From JAWVEV01 sp033856535 (GTDB lineage Bacteria; Actinomycetota; Thermoleophilia; Miltoncostaeales; Miltoncostaeaceae), in assembly GCA_033856535.1 (NCBI GenBank), contig JAWVEV010000071.1:1-24090 (forward strand): a DNA stretch of 24,090 nt, given 5' to 3'. This document shows, piece after piece, positions 7,327 through 14,931 of this stretch (positions are counted from its first letter, which is position 1; every line of letters begins with the position of its first letter). A program made the position numbers and the translations under genes. Under the pieces are notes generated by a model. It saw only the letters and a program-made list of their open reading frames with translations, did not search any database and was not told the DNA's origin.

Positions 7327-8100
7327 TCAGCCGCCCCCCAGGGCCGTGAGCCCGTTGGTGACGGCCTGCGCCAGCTCGTCCTGCAGCTCGCGCGAGACGA
7401 ACGGCAGGGTGGCGGCGATCAGCGCGAAGGCCAGGATGATCTTGGCCGGCAGGCCGACCACGAAGACGTTCATCTGGGGCACGGCCCGCGCGACCAGGCC
7501 GAAGGACGCGTCGGCGACGAGCATCGCGATCAGCACCGGCGCGACGATCTGGAGCGCGATGACCATCACCGACATCAGGCCGCTGGTGGCCATGGCGGCG
7601 AGCGCGCCCGCGCTCGGCAGCTCGCCGATCGGGACCATCTCGTAGCTCTTGGCGAGCCCGCCGATCATCACCCGGTCCCCGCCGGCCAGCAGGAGGACCA
7701 TGGCGGCGAAGATCGAGTAGAGCTGGGCGAGCGGGGCGCTCTGGACGCCGGTGACCGGGTCGACGATGGCGCCGAAGCTGAAGCCCACCACGGTGTCCAG
7801 CAGGGCGGCGCCGGCCTGGACGGCGGCCATCACCACGCCCGCGGCCAGCGCGAAGGCCAGGCCGATGCCGGCCTCCTTGGTGATGAGCGAGGCGAGCAGG
7901 ACCGGGTCGTCCGGGATCGTCATGCCGCCGGTCGCGACCGGGGTGAGCGCCAGCGAGATGGCGCCCGCGGCCAGGAACTTGACCTTGATCGGGATCAGCC
8001 GGCTCGAGAAGACCGGCGCGAGCACGAACAGCCCGCCCACCCGCGCCATCACCAGCACGAAGGCGAGGAGCTGCGCCTGGCCGATGGCCGGCAGGTCCAC
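7327..8100 (-). CDS. fliR: Flagellar export gate protein FliR
   Basis: FliR is a polytopic component of the FliPQR core through which flagellar subunits cross the inner membrane. This 257-residue copy has about six hydrophobic segments. It includes family-like stretches such as ARVGGLFVLAPVFSS near the start, GFSFGAIVDPVTGVQSAPLAQ in the middle and PQMNVFVVGLPAKI towards the end. The open frame runs much further upstream, but GTG 8100 is chosen because it gives the normal N-terminus and falls 14 bases after the fliQ stop. The ribosome binding site is poor, so coupling to fliQ is likely. It lies in fliO-fliP-fliQ-fliR-flhB order, the conserved export operon. Confidence 0.93.
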   Translation of the reverse strand: MDLPAIGQAQLLAFVLVMARVGGLFVLAPVFSSRLIPIKVKFLAAGAISLALTPVATGGMTIPDDPVLLASLITKEAGIGLAFALAAGVVMAAVQAGAALLDTVVGFSFGAIVDPVTGVQSAPLAQLYSIFAAMVLLLAGGDRVMIGGLAKSYEMVPIGELPSAGALAAMATSGLMSVMVIALQIVAPVLIAMLVADASFGLVARAVPQMNVFVVGLPAKIILAFALIAATLPFVSRELQDELAQAVTNGLTALGGG

Positions 8101-8114
8101 GGCGGCCTGCGGCC

Positions 8115-8387
8115 TTACGGGCCGACGAGCGTCGGGATGCTGATCAGCAGGTCGCGGGTGTATCCCACGAGCTGATCCAGCATCCAGGGCCCTCCCAGGG
8201 CGATCACCGCACCGGTGACGATGATCTTGGGGATGAAGGAGAGCGTGACCTCCTGGATCTGCGTCGCCGCCTGGACGATCGAGACCAGGAGCCCGACGGC
8301 CAGGGCCGCGATCAGGAACGGCCCGGAGACCTTCGCCGTGATCACGAGGGCCTGGACCGCGAGGTGGGTGACGGTGTCGCCGTTCAC
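8115..8387 (-). CDS. fliQ: Flagellar export gate protein FliQ
   Basis: FliQ is the small two-helix subunit of the flagellar export channel. The 90-residue length matches the family. Two hydrophobic helices (about residues 14-36 and 50-75) flank the conserved SIVQAATQIQEVTLSFIPKI stretch, which is the family signature. It starts at GTG 8387, preceded by GGAGAGGAG about six bases upstream. It lies between fliP and fliR with a short gap on each side. Confidence 0.95.
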   Translation of the reverse strand: MNGDTVTHLAVQALVITAKVSGPFLIAALAVGLLVSIVQAATQIQEVTLSFIPKIIVTGAVIALGGPWMLDQLVGYTRDLLISIPTLVGP

Positions 8388-8402
8388 GGGCGCTCCTCTC
8401 CC

Positions 8403-9047
8403 CTAGGTGTTGAAGGATGCGAGGAGCGACTGGACGACCAGATGCCATCCGTCGACCAGCACGAACAGGAGGATCTTGAACGGCAGGCTGATGAGGACGG
8501 GGGGCAACATCATCATCCCCATCGACATCAGCGTCGCCGAGACGATCATGTCGATGATCAGAAACGGCAGGTAGATCAGGAACCCGATCTGAAAGGCCGT
8601 CTTCAGCTCGGAGATGATGAAGGCCGGGATCAGGACCTGGGTCGGCACGTCGGCCCGCGTCTTCGGGCGCTTCTCGTCGGACAGGTTGATGAACAGCGCG
8701 AGGTCCGACTCCCGCGTCTGCTTGAACATGAAGGTGCGGACGGGCTCGAGGCCGCGCTCGATCGCCTCGGTCTGGCTGATCTCGTGGTCCTTGTAGGGCG
8801 TGATCGCCTGGTCGTTGACCGCCTTGATGGTCGGGGCCATCACGAACAGCGACAGGAAGAGCGCGATGCCCACCAGCAGCTGATTGGGCGGCATCGACGG
8901 CGTTCCGAGGGCGTTGCGGATGAACCCCAGCACGATGAGGATCCGCGTGAAGCTGGTCGCGACGAGCAGGACGCCCGGCAGGACCGAGAGCGCCCCGAGC
9001 ACCAGCAGCAGCTCCACGGGCGTCGAGGAGGAGATCTGGTCGATCAC
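8403..9047 (-). CDS. fliP: Flagellar export gate protein FliP
   Basis: FliP forms the pentameric core of the export channel. The 214-residue protein has the conserved blocks TSFTRILIVLGFIRNALGT, PPNQLLVGIALFLSLFVM, the hydrophilic loop with YKDHEIS, and the C-terminal FLIIDMIVSATLMSMGMMMLPP with SLPFKILLFVLVDGW. It lacks the cleavable signal peptide seen in enterobacterial FliP and begins directly at the first membrane helix. The GTG start overlaps the fliO stop as GTGA, so translation is coupled. Function is otherwise expected to be normal. Confidence 0.95.
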   Translation of the reverse strand: MIDQISSSTPVELLLVLGALSVLPGVLLVATSFTRILIVLGFIRNALGTPSMPPNQLLVGIALFLSLFVMAPTIKAVNDQAITPYKDHEISQTEAIERGLEPVRTFMFKQTRESDLALFINLSDEKRPKTRADVPTQVLIPAFIISELKTAFQIGFLIYLPFLIIDMIVSATLMSMGMMMLPPVLISLPFKILLFVLVDGWHLVVQSLLASFNT

Positions 9048-9634
9048 CCTCGGGTCGTCCTCTTGCGCAGCTCATCGACGAAGCTCGCGCCGAAGCTCCG
9101 CTTGAAGCCGCCGGCGCCGGCCTTGCCGGACGCGGCCGGGCGGCCCGTGGGCACGAAGGGCGTGACGCCGCGGTCCAGCGCGACGCCGAGGCGCTGCGCC
9201 TCGTCGGCGGTGTAGACCCGGATCGGGGTCACCCCCTGCTGGCCCTGGCCGACGAGCACCAGCTCGTCGCCGACCTGCACGAGGTGGACCGCCGCGCCCG
9301 GCGCCAGCGAGGTGGACGCCAGCACGGTCATCTTCCCGTCGCTGCGCACGCCCCCGCCCTTGCGACCATTGGCGCGCTTGAGCAGCGCGTAGATCGCGTA
9401 GATGACGGCGATCACGATCGCCAGGCCGATCAGCATGCGCACGATCGCGCCGCCGGACGAGCCGACGTCGGTCGAGGTGCTGTCGCCGGCGCCGGTCGCC
9501 TCGGGCGAGAGCGGCGTCGTGTCCTTCTTGAAGGTGTCCGCCGCGAAGGCGGGGGTGACCCCCACCAGCAGCAGGCCGAGGGCGCACGCAAGCGTGGTGT
9601 GGATCGCGCGAAGGAACGACGGTCGGCGCGGCAC
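9044..9634 (-). CDS. fliO: Flagellar export assembly protein FliO
   Basis: FliO helps assemble the FliP-FliR core. This 196-residue protein begins at GTG 9634. An N-terminal signal-like segment (residues 13-32, ending TPAFAA), an acidic Ser/Thr-rich stretch, one membrane helix (GAIVRMLIGLAIVIAVIYAIYAL) and a basic region (KRANGRKGGG) follow. The FliO beta domain has MTVLASTSLAPGAAVHLVQVGDELVLVG. The frame is open to 9700, but the sigma-28-like -10 block ends eight bases before GTG 9634, so an RNA from it would be leaderless at this codon. A GGAGGG also precedes it. It leads the operon fliO-fliP-fliQ-fliR-flhB and is divergent from the sigma factor gene. Confidence 0.85.
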   Translation of the reverse strand: MPRRPSFLRAIHTTLACALGLLLVGVTPAFAADTFKKDTTPLSPEATGAGDSTSTDVGSSGGAIVRMLIGLAIVIAVIYAIYALLKRANGRKGGGVRSDGKMTVLASTSLAPGAAVHLVQVGDELVLVGQGQQGVTPIRVYTADEAQRLGVALDRGVTPFVPTGRPAASGKAGAGGFKRSFGASFVDELRKRTTRG

Positions 9635-9641
9635 AGGCCCT

Positions 9642-9669
9642 CCATCGGCCCCCCCTGCGCCCGAATTGA
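9642..9669 (-). promoter_or_regulatory. Sigma-28-like promoter before fliO
   Basis: The minus strand reads TCAA, 16 bases, GCCGATGG. The extended -35 block TCAATTCGG is shared with the promoter of the regulator gene at 23006. The -10 block ends so close to GTG 9634 that transcription would start at or next to the start codon. It would drive the whole export-gate operon. Confidence 0.65.
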
Positions 9670-9700
9670 GAGGCGCGCAGCGACCGGGGACCCCCCTCAC

Positions 9701-9740
9701 CCGAATCGGTGATCCCCGTGTCCCCGAAGTGGCGATTCGG
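9701..9740. promoter_or_regulatory. Inverted repeat between fliO and sigma factor gene
   Basis: CCGAATCG (9701-9708) and CGATTCGG (9733-9740) form an 8-base inverted repeat with 24 bases between the arms, centred in the divergent intergenic region. A regulator acting on both operons could bind here. It may also be chance in GC-rich DNA, as no protein can be assigned. Confidence 0.35.
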
Positions 9741-9804
9741 ATCGCCGGTTCGCCGGGCCGATACCCAGAGCGTCGCCCCAGACGGACCCCGGAGGACGCG
9801 CGGG

Positions 9805-10620
9805 ATGCTGCCCAGTGCCCAGGACGTGAAGCGCCTCACCCACCGCCAGGCCGAGGACGCCTGGCGCGCGTGGAGCGAGCGTCGCGACGCCGCCGCCCGG
9901 GACCGCCTGGTGCTCGCGTACGCGCCGATGGTGCGGTATCTCGCGACCAAGAAGGTCCGCGACCTGCCGGCTCACTGCGAGCTGGACGACCTCATCTCAT
10001 GCGGCCTGATCGCCCTGATCGAGGCCGTGGAGCGGTTCGACCCGACCCGCGGCGCCTCCTTCGAGCAGTACGCCTGGACCCGCGCCAGCGGCGCGATCGT
10101 GGACGAGCTGCGCCGCCAGGACTGGGCCTCGCGCTCGGTCCGCAAAGCCGGCCGCCAGATCGAGCGCGCCCGCGAGAAGTGGTACGGCGACCAGGGCCGC
10201 GCGCCCTCCGAGGAGGAGCTGGCCGGCGTCCTGAAGATCGACGTCGGGCAGATCCGCACCGCCCTGGAGGAGCTCTCCCGGGCCGACCTGATGTCCCTCA
10301 GCGCGCCGGCCGGCGGCGGCGAGGAGAGCGTGACGATCGAGCTCGGCGAAACCGTGCGCGCCGGCATCGGCGACCACGAGCCCGAGCACGCCGTGCTGCG
10401 CTCCGAGCGCCACCGGGCCCTTCGCGCCGGCATCCGCGCGCTCTCCCCGCGCGAGCGCCAGGTGCTCACGATGGTCCACGTGCAGGAGCTGCCGGGGGCC
10501 GAGATCGGCCGGCGGCTCGGCATCAGCGAGTCGCGCGTCTCCCAGATCCTCTCGGGCGTGCGCAAGAAGCTGAAGGATGCGCTGGGGGCCTACGACCGCC
10601 CGGAAAAGGTCGCCGCCTAA
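9805..10620 (+). CDS. fliA: Flagellar sigma factor, sigma-28 (FliA/WhiG) type
   Basis: This is an alternative sigma factor of 271 residues, the normal size for FliA/WhiG. Region 2 covers about residues 33-103, with LVLAYAPMVRYLA, DDLISCGLIALIEAVERFDP and FEQYAWTRASGAIVDELR. Region 3 is at about 110-165, with GRAPSEEELAGVL. Region 4 (about 200-260) includes LSPRERQVLTM and the helix-turn-helix GAEIGRRLGISESRVSQI. ATG 9805 is chosen because GGAGGA lies eight bases upstream. It should direct RNA polymerase to TAAA-N15-GCCGATAA-like promoters, and five such sites occur in this window. The stop shares bases with the stop of the convergent small gene (CTAA). No anti-sigma factor FlgM is visible nearby. 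Confidence 0.93.
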   Translation: MLPSAQDVKRLTHRQAEDAWRAWSERRDAAARDRLVLAYAPMVRYLATKKVRDLPAHCELDDLISCGLIALIEAVERFDPTRGASFEQYAWTRASGAIVDELRRQDWASRSVRKAGRQIERAREKWYGDQGRAPSEEELAGVLKIDVGQIRTALEELSRADLMSLSAPAGGGEESVTIELGETVRAGIGDHEPEHAVLRSERHRALRAGIRALSPRERQVLTMVHVQELPGAEIGRRLGISESRVSQILSGVRKKLKDALGAYDRPEKVAA

Positions 10621-10985
10621 CCCCTCGGGGGCGCCGGCGAACGGCCGGCGACCTCGCGCAGCATCGCGATCTGCTCGCGCAGCCAGGCGGCCGACTCGGC
10701 GACCGAGTAGGGCCGCGGCACCGTGTCGGCGTCGTGGTACAGGGGGCGCCAGCCCTCCTCGCTGATGACCTCACGCAGGTCGTCGGGCGGGTCGGCGGCG
10801 ACGGCCTCGAGGCCGGCCAGGAAGCGGTCGACCTGGTCGTCGTAGCGGCGGGCGTAATCGGCCCAGCGGGCGCGGAGCTGGGCATCGTCATCGGAATGGC
10901 GCCAGAACTGGTTGAGGACCGTGACCAGGGTGGTCCGGGGCGTGGCGAACGGGTCGCCGGGCGGCGGGGCGGCGCCGGCGCTCAC
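10617..10985 (-). CDS. Candidate immunity protein for the upstream toxin
   Basis: This 122-residue protein has no signal peptide or membrane segment and is acidic in its central part (DDQVDRFLAGLEAVAADPPD). Conserved-looking features are LNQFWRH near residue 24, the aromatic GWRPLYHDADT and WLREQIAMLRE near the end. The pattern of short helices is similar in style to immunity proteins of contact-dependent inhibition systems, though I cannot assign a family with certainty. The GTG start overlaps the stop of the toxin-like gene as GTGA, exactly where an immunity gene is expected, and its stop overlaps the stop of the sigma factor gene. Function is inferred mainly from position and size. Confidence 0.6.
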   Translation of the reverse strand: MSAGAAPPPGDPFATPRTTLVTVLNQFWRHSDDDAQLRARWADYARRYDDQVDRFLAGLEAVAADPPDDLREVISEEGWRPLYHDADTVPRPYSVAESAAWLREQIAMLREVAGRSPAPPRG

Positions 10986-13900
10986 GGCTTCGGCCAGCTG
11001 GTGTAGACCGACCACCCATGGGCGTCGGCGTGGTCGGAGACGCTGAGGGACATCTCGACCTGACCCACCGTGACCGGAGAGGTCAGGCTCGCCCCGGTCC
11101 CGGCGCCGCCGGCGAGCAGCGGCCGGCCGGAGGTCATGTCGGCGTTCGAGTACGCCTGGTCGCGTGGCTGATCGCGCTTCCTGAGGCAGACGCCGAGACC
11201 CGCCGCGCACGCGCTCGACACCGGGTTGAGGACGCCGGTCTGGACGATCTGGTCGCGGTAGGCCGCCCAGTTGGCGACGACCGTGGCGGTGATGGCGGTG
11301 CTGATCGCCGTGTTCGCGTCGGCGAGCGAGTTGAACGCGCTCGCCGTGGTGCCGCAGTGCGGCTGCTTCAGGCAGGCCCGGTTGGCCACGGCGTCCATGT
11401 CGGGGATCGTGCCCGAGCCGTTCAGGACGTGCCGGTCGACGGTGTGGGCGCCGACGGCGTAGGTGTCCTCGTCCGCGACGCTCACGAACGGTCGCGCGGT
11501 CTGGCCGTCGTCGTGGAGGAAGATGCTCCGCACGAGCTCGGATCGGGCCGGGTATCGCTCCATGAGGACGCGGAGCGCCATCTTCCGACGGATGGCCTTC
11601 TGGCCGGCGGTCTCCTGATGGCCCGCCTGCGTGACGTCGACATGCGTGATCGCCGTCTGGCTGCAGTCGGTCCACAGTTCCTGGTCGGTGCGCGCCGTCG
11701 GGTCCTGCCCGGTCGGATACCGGCCCGCGATGTCCGCGAGCGGCCGGTTCATGGCGGCGGTGTGCGCGGCGTGCTCGGCGATCTCGCCTCCAAGCAGCAC
11801 CTTCTGGCCGCCCGCCGCGGTGATCGACGTGGCGGCCGCGCCGGACGCGGCGGTCCCCAGGTTCCCGCGCATCCGGGTGATCGACGTCTCCACGGCGTCC
11901 TGCGCCATCGCGCCGGCCATCCCGGTGAGCAGCGTGACCAGGTCGGCACCGCCGACGCCGTCGTGGACCAGCGCCGTCAGCAGGCGCAGCAGGCGCTCCC
12001 GGTCGAGCGCGCCCCCGTAGAGCTTCAGCAGCGCCTCGAGCTGGGGCAGGTCCGGCACCAGCGCCGTGAACTCGCCGATCCGGAGCCGCATCCCCTGACT
12101 CAGCAGGTCGAGGAACCGCAGCGCGACCTTCGGGTCGGGGACCTTGGCGAGCACGGTCGCCAGCGCCGCCTTCTGCGGCGCCTTGGCCACGAGGGCGCGG
12201 AAGTCCGCCCGGTCCGGGATGGCGACGAGGAGCTTCTCGGCCTCGTAGACGTCCTCGAGGTCGAGGGCGGCCTGGACCGTCGGCACGTCCTTCTCCAACC
12301 GGAGGATCCCGAGCAGGATGACCGAGGGCGCGGGACGGACCTTCTGCAGCAGGCTCTTCAGGACCTTCGCCGAGGGCGCCTCCGCGAGCAGCTCCGCCAG
12401 CCGGGCGGTCCCGCCCTCCAGCGCGGCCAGGTCCATCAGCAGGCCGGCCTCCGGCACCTGCTCCACGAGGTCGGCGATCCGCGACGGCTCGTCCTTGAAG
12501 GCGGTTGCGACCAGCAGGAGGTTGCCCTTGCAGGCCACCATCGCGCGGCGGAGCTGATCGCGGTCCGGGATCAGCCGGATGAGCTTGCCCAACTCCTTCG
12601 GCGCGACCGTGCTCTCGGCGAGGAGGGCTTTGAGCACGACCGTGTCGCCCTCGGCGGCGAGCAGGTCCCAGAGCACGTTGTGCTCGACCGTCGGGATGAG
12701 GGCCAGCAGCTCGTCGCCGCGCGTCACCCGCTTGAGGAGCGCGAGCAGTTTCTGGTGGTCCGTCTGGAGCGCGAGGGCCGCGAGGAGGCGATCGGCGTCG
12801 GCCTCCAGCTCGAGCAGCGGGATCAGCGTCTTGTGCGGCTGCTTGGAGCCTGTGACGAGCCGGAGCAGCGCCGCAGGGTCGGTCGCGAGCCCGAGCATCC
12901 GCAGGAGCCCGGGCCGGTCCTTGCAGGCGTCGAGCAGCGGCCCGACCCCGTCTGCCCTGCCGCCGCCGACGGCGCCGTACACCTCCCGCAGCTTCGTCCG
13001 GTCAGGCTCGCGCGCGAGGTTGGCCATCAGGCGCGTGCGGTCGGCGTCCAACTTCAGCAGGTCGAGCGCCGCCGACGCGCTCGTCACGCTCTTGGCCAGC
13101 GCGAGCAGGACCTCCGCCCGCCCCTCCTCGGCGACCAGCGGCTGAAGCTCCGCGAGCTTGCCGCCCATGCGGGTCTTCAGCAGCTCGGGCAGCCGCCCCG
13201 CGTCGTCGAGCCGCGCACAGACGCCCGCCAGCTCCACGAGATCGTGGGTCTTCCCGAAGCCGGCGAGCTGCTGGACGAGCCGCCGGTCGGGGACCGCCTC
13301 GAGCAGGGCGAGCAGGCCCGCCGCCCGTGAGGCGCCGGCCGCCTTGACCAGCCCCTGGAGGGCGGTGCTGGACCGCTCGGTCTTGACGAGGCTCAGCAGC
13401 GTCTGGAGCTCCTTGGCGAACGACCGCAGGAGGCCCGGCAGCGCGGAGCGCTCGGTGAGCACCTCCAGGAACGGCACGAGCGCGGCGCCGGCGCCATCCG
13501 CGGCCTTCAGCGCCTCGGTCAGGATCGGCCGCTCGGGGCACAGCTCCAGCAGCGCCGGAAGGACGGCCGGGTCGGCGCAGCCGGCGATGAGGGGGAGCGC
13601 GACCGCCCCGTCGGGCTCCCGCGCGACGATCTCGGCCAGCAGCGCGTGGTCCGGCACCGCGGCGAGCAACTTCGGCAGCGGCGCGTGGTCGCGCATCGCG
13701 CGGCAGATCGGCACCAGCCGGACGCCCGACGGCTCGAGCGTCAGGCACTCCGCGAGCAGCGGGCGGCCCGACACCAGATCGAGCAGGTGCGCAAGCTGGG
13801 ACTGGTCGTCGATCGACGTCGCCAATCCGGCCAGGACGGTCGCGTCGCGCTCCTTCGACAGGAGGGTCGCCAGCAACGTCCGGTCGCGGACGTGCGGCAA

Positions 13901-14755
13901 CAGCCCGGGAAGGGTCGCCACGTCGGCGACCGCCGTGCACAGCGGCAGCAGCAGCGGGCTCGACGGCTCCAGCTTCACCAGTTGCAGGAGCAGATCCCGG
14001 TCCGGCACCGCCGCGAGCAGGCCGGGCAGCTGCGAGCGATCGGTCGAGCTCTCGACGAGGGAGACAAGCAGCGGCAGCTCGGCCTCGTGTCCGACGAGCT
14101 GGGCGACGAGTGGCGCGCCCACGACCTGCAACAGGTGCGGCAACAGGTCGAGCGACCCGCCGACGTTGCCGCAGATGGGCACCAGGGCCGCCGGGTTCGC
14201 CTCCACCTCCAGCATCCGCAGGACCAGCGGCGGGTGCTCCACGAGGTGCATCAGGCGCGGCAGCTGATCGAGCGCGCTCGCGGCGGCCACGAGGTCGAGC
14301 AGGACGTTGATGTCGTCGTCCTCGTCCAGCAGCCGGCCGACGGTCACGAGCGTGCCGCCCTTCGCGCGGACGGGGTGGACGAGGCGCATCAGCCAGATCG
14401 GGCTGCCGCCGGCGCCCTCGAGCAGGGTGAGGATCTGCGAACCGTCGGTCGTCCCCAGGCCGTCCATGAGGTTCCACAGCTCGTATGGCCTCACCATCGC
14501 CAGCAGCTCGCGCAGGGTCCCGACGCTGCCGCCGATCGCCTCGAGCAGGCTCCCGCGCTTCGGCGGTGCGTGCCCCTGGGTGGCCGCTCCGGGGCCCCCG
14601 CTCCGGGCGATCAGCGCCTGGACGGCGCGGTTTCCGGCGGTCCGCTGGAGGTCGACGATGACGGCCGCCGGCATCGCGGCGGCGAGGCCCGGGGCGTCGG
14701 GCCGCGGCTCATGCGGCCGGCCGGTGCGGGTCGCTGGCGTCCGCTCCATCGACAT
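10982..14755 (-). CDS. Large polymorphic toxin-like protein: LQRTAGNRAV motif, solenoid, RNase A-like C-terminus
   Basis: This 1257-residue protein has three parts. Residues 36-49 read LQRTAGNRAVQALI, the QRxxGNxAV motif known from actinobacterial proteins linked to extracellular contractile injection systems and DUF4157 proteases. Residues about 75-935 are some twenty helical repeats of ~39 residues with the pattern LPxLLxxVxDRxLLxxLLxxE, an alpha-solenoid. Residues 1100-1257 hold GAHTVDRHV, TASAFNSLADANTAI and a final WSVYTSWPKP. These match in order the RNase A-like toxin domain of CdiA C-termini, with His 1104 and Thr 1252 at likely catalytic positions and Trp 1254 where Tyr is usual. The toxin part has five cysteines. 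ATG 14755 is chosen over the longer open frame because upstream codons look non-coding. A putative immunity gene overlaps the stop. Confidence 0.75.
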   Translation of the reverse strand: MSMERTPATRTGRPHEPRPDAPGLAAAMPAAVIVDLQRTAGNRAVQALIARSGGPGAATQGHAPPKRGSLLEAIGGSVGTLRELLAMVRPYELWNLMDGLGTTDGSQILTLLEGAGGSPIWLMRLVHPVRAKGGTLVTVGRLLDEDDDINVLLDLVAAASALDQLPRLMHLVEHPPLVLRMLEVEANPAALVPICGNVGGSLDLLPHLLQVVGAPLVAQLVGHEAELPLLVSLVESSTDRSQLPGLLAAVPDRDLLLQLVKLEPSSPLLLPLCTAVADVATLPGLLPHVRDRTLLATLLSKERDATVLAGLATSIDDQSQLAHLLDLVSGRPLLAECLTLEPSGVRLVPICRAMRDHAPLPKLLAAVPDHALLAEIVAREPDGAVALPLIAGCADPAVLPALLELCPERPILTEALKAADGAGAALVPFLEVLTERSALPGLLRSFAKELQTLLSLVKTERSSTALQGLVKAAGASRAAGLLALLEAVPDRRLVQQLAGFGKTHDLVELAGVCARLDDAGRLPELLKTRMGGKLAELQPLVAEEGRAEVLLALAKSVTSASAALDLLKLDADRTRLMANLAREPDRTKLREVYGAVGGGRADGVGPLLDACKDRPGLLRMLGLATDPAALLRLVTGSKQPHKTLIPLLELEADADRLLAALALQTDHQKLLALLKRVTRGDELLALIPTVEHNVLWDLLAAEGDTVVLKALLAESTVAPKELGKLIRLIPDRDQLRRAMVACKGNLLLVATAFKDEPSRIADLVEQVPEAGLLMDLAALEGGTARLAELLAEAPSAKVLKSLLQKVRPAPSVILLGILRLEKDVPTVQAALDLEDVYEAEKLLVAIPDRADFRALVAKAPQKAALATVLAKVPDPKVALRFLDLLSQGMRLRIGEFTALVPDLPQLEALLKLYGGALDRERLLRLLTALVHDGVGGADLVTLLTGMAGAMAQDAVETSITRMRGNLGTAASGAAATSITAAGGQKVLLGGEIAEHAAHTAAMNRPLADIAGRYPTGQDPTARTDQELWTDCSQTAITHVDVTQAGHQETAGQKAIRRKMALRVLMERYPARSELVRSIFLHDDGQTARPFVSVADEDTYAVGAHTVDRHVLNGSGTIPDMDAVANRACLKQPHCGTTASAFNSLADANTAISTAITATVVANWAAYRDQIVQTGVLNPVSSACAAGLGVCLRKRDQPRDQAYSNADMTSGRPLLAGGAGTGASLTSPVTVGQVEMSLSVSDHADAHGWSVYTSWPKP
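10985..11458 (-). other. RNase A-like toxin domain region of the large protein
   Basis: This stretch encodes residues 1100-1257 of the large protein. Its ordered landmarks are HTVDRHV, then a Ser/Thr-rich TASAFN with a following helix ending NWAAYRDQI, then a short beta region and the terminal YTSWPKP. In the CdiA RNase A-like family the first His and a Thr-x-Tyr near the end are catalytic. Here the latter reads Thr-Ser-Trp. Pairs of cysteines (ACLKQPHC and ACAAGLGVC) suggest disulfides. Assignment rests on motif memory, not on a profile search. Confidence 0.55.
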
Positions 14756-14767
14756 CCGAATCGACCC

Positions 14768-14773
14768 TAGCGC
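14768..14773 (-). promoter_or_regulatory. Possible -10 element for leaderless toxin-like gene
   Basis: On the minus strand TAGGGT fits the TANNNT pattern of actinobacterial -10 elements. It stands about a dozen bases before ATG 14755, and no ribosome binding site is visible between them. A leaderless transcript would explain both facts. The -35 region is not convincing. Confidence 0.3.
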
Positions 14774-14931
14774 CGGTCGTCGCGGCCGCGAACGGCCCGG
14801 CGGCAGGTGTGCCCGATGGGGCAGATCGCGGGTTCCTTCAGGCGCGTGCAAGAGAACGGCGGGCCTCGGTCCCGTGCATGTCGAGACCCCCGCCCCGCCC
14901 GCCGACCCGCCCCGGCCGCAAGGAGTCCGAG

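Noticed and set aside
7327..9075. One long 582-residue frame ending as FliR
   Set aside because: Only the part after 8100 encodes FliR. The upstream part runs through fliQ and fliP in a wrong frame and shows low-complexity Arg/Pro-rich translation.
9044..9700. Longer FliO starting at 9700
   Set aside because: The extra 22 residues are not signal-like and the codon has no ribosome binding site. The sigma-28-like promoter lies inside this stretch, so GTG 9634 is better.
9757..9764. GCCGATAC before the sigma factor gene as a sigma-28 promoter
   Set aside because: The -10 block fits, but nothing like TCAA or TAAA stands 15 or 16 bases upstream (the bases are CGGA), so autoregulation is not supported.
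11018..13330. Long plus-strand frame opposite the toxin-like gene
   Set aside because: Low-complexity composition and no domain. The minus-strand frame shows ordered repeats and a matching downstream gene.
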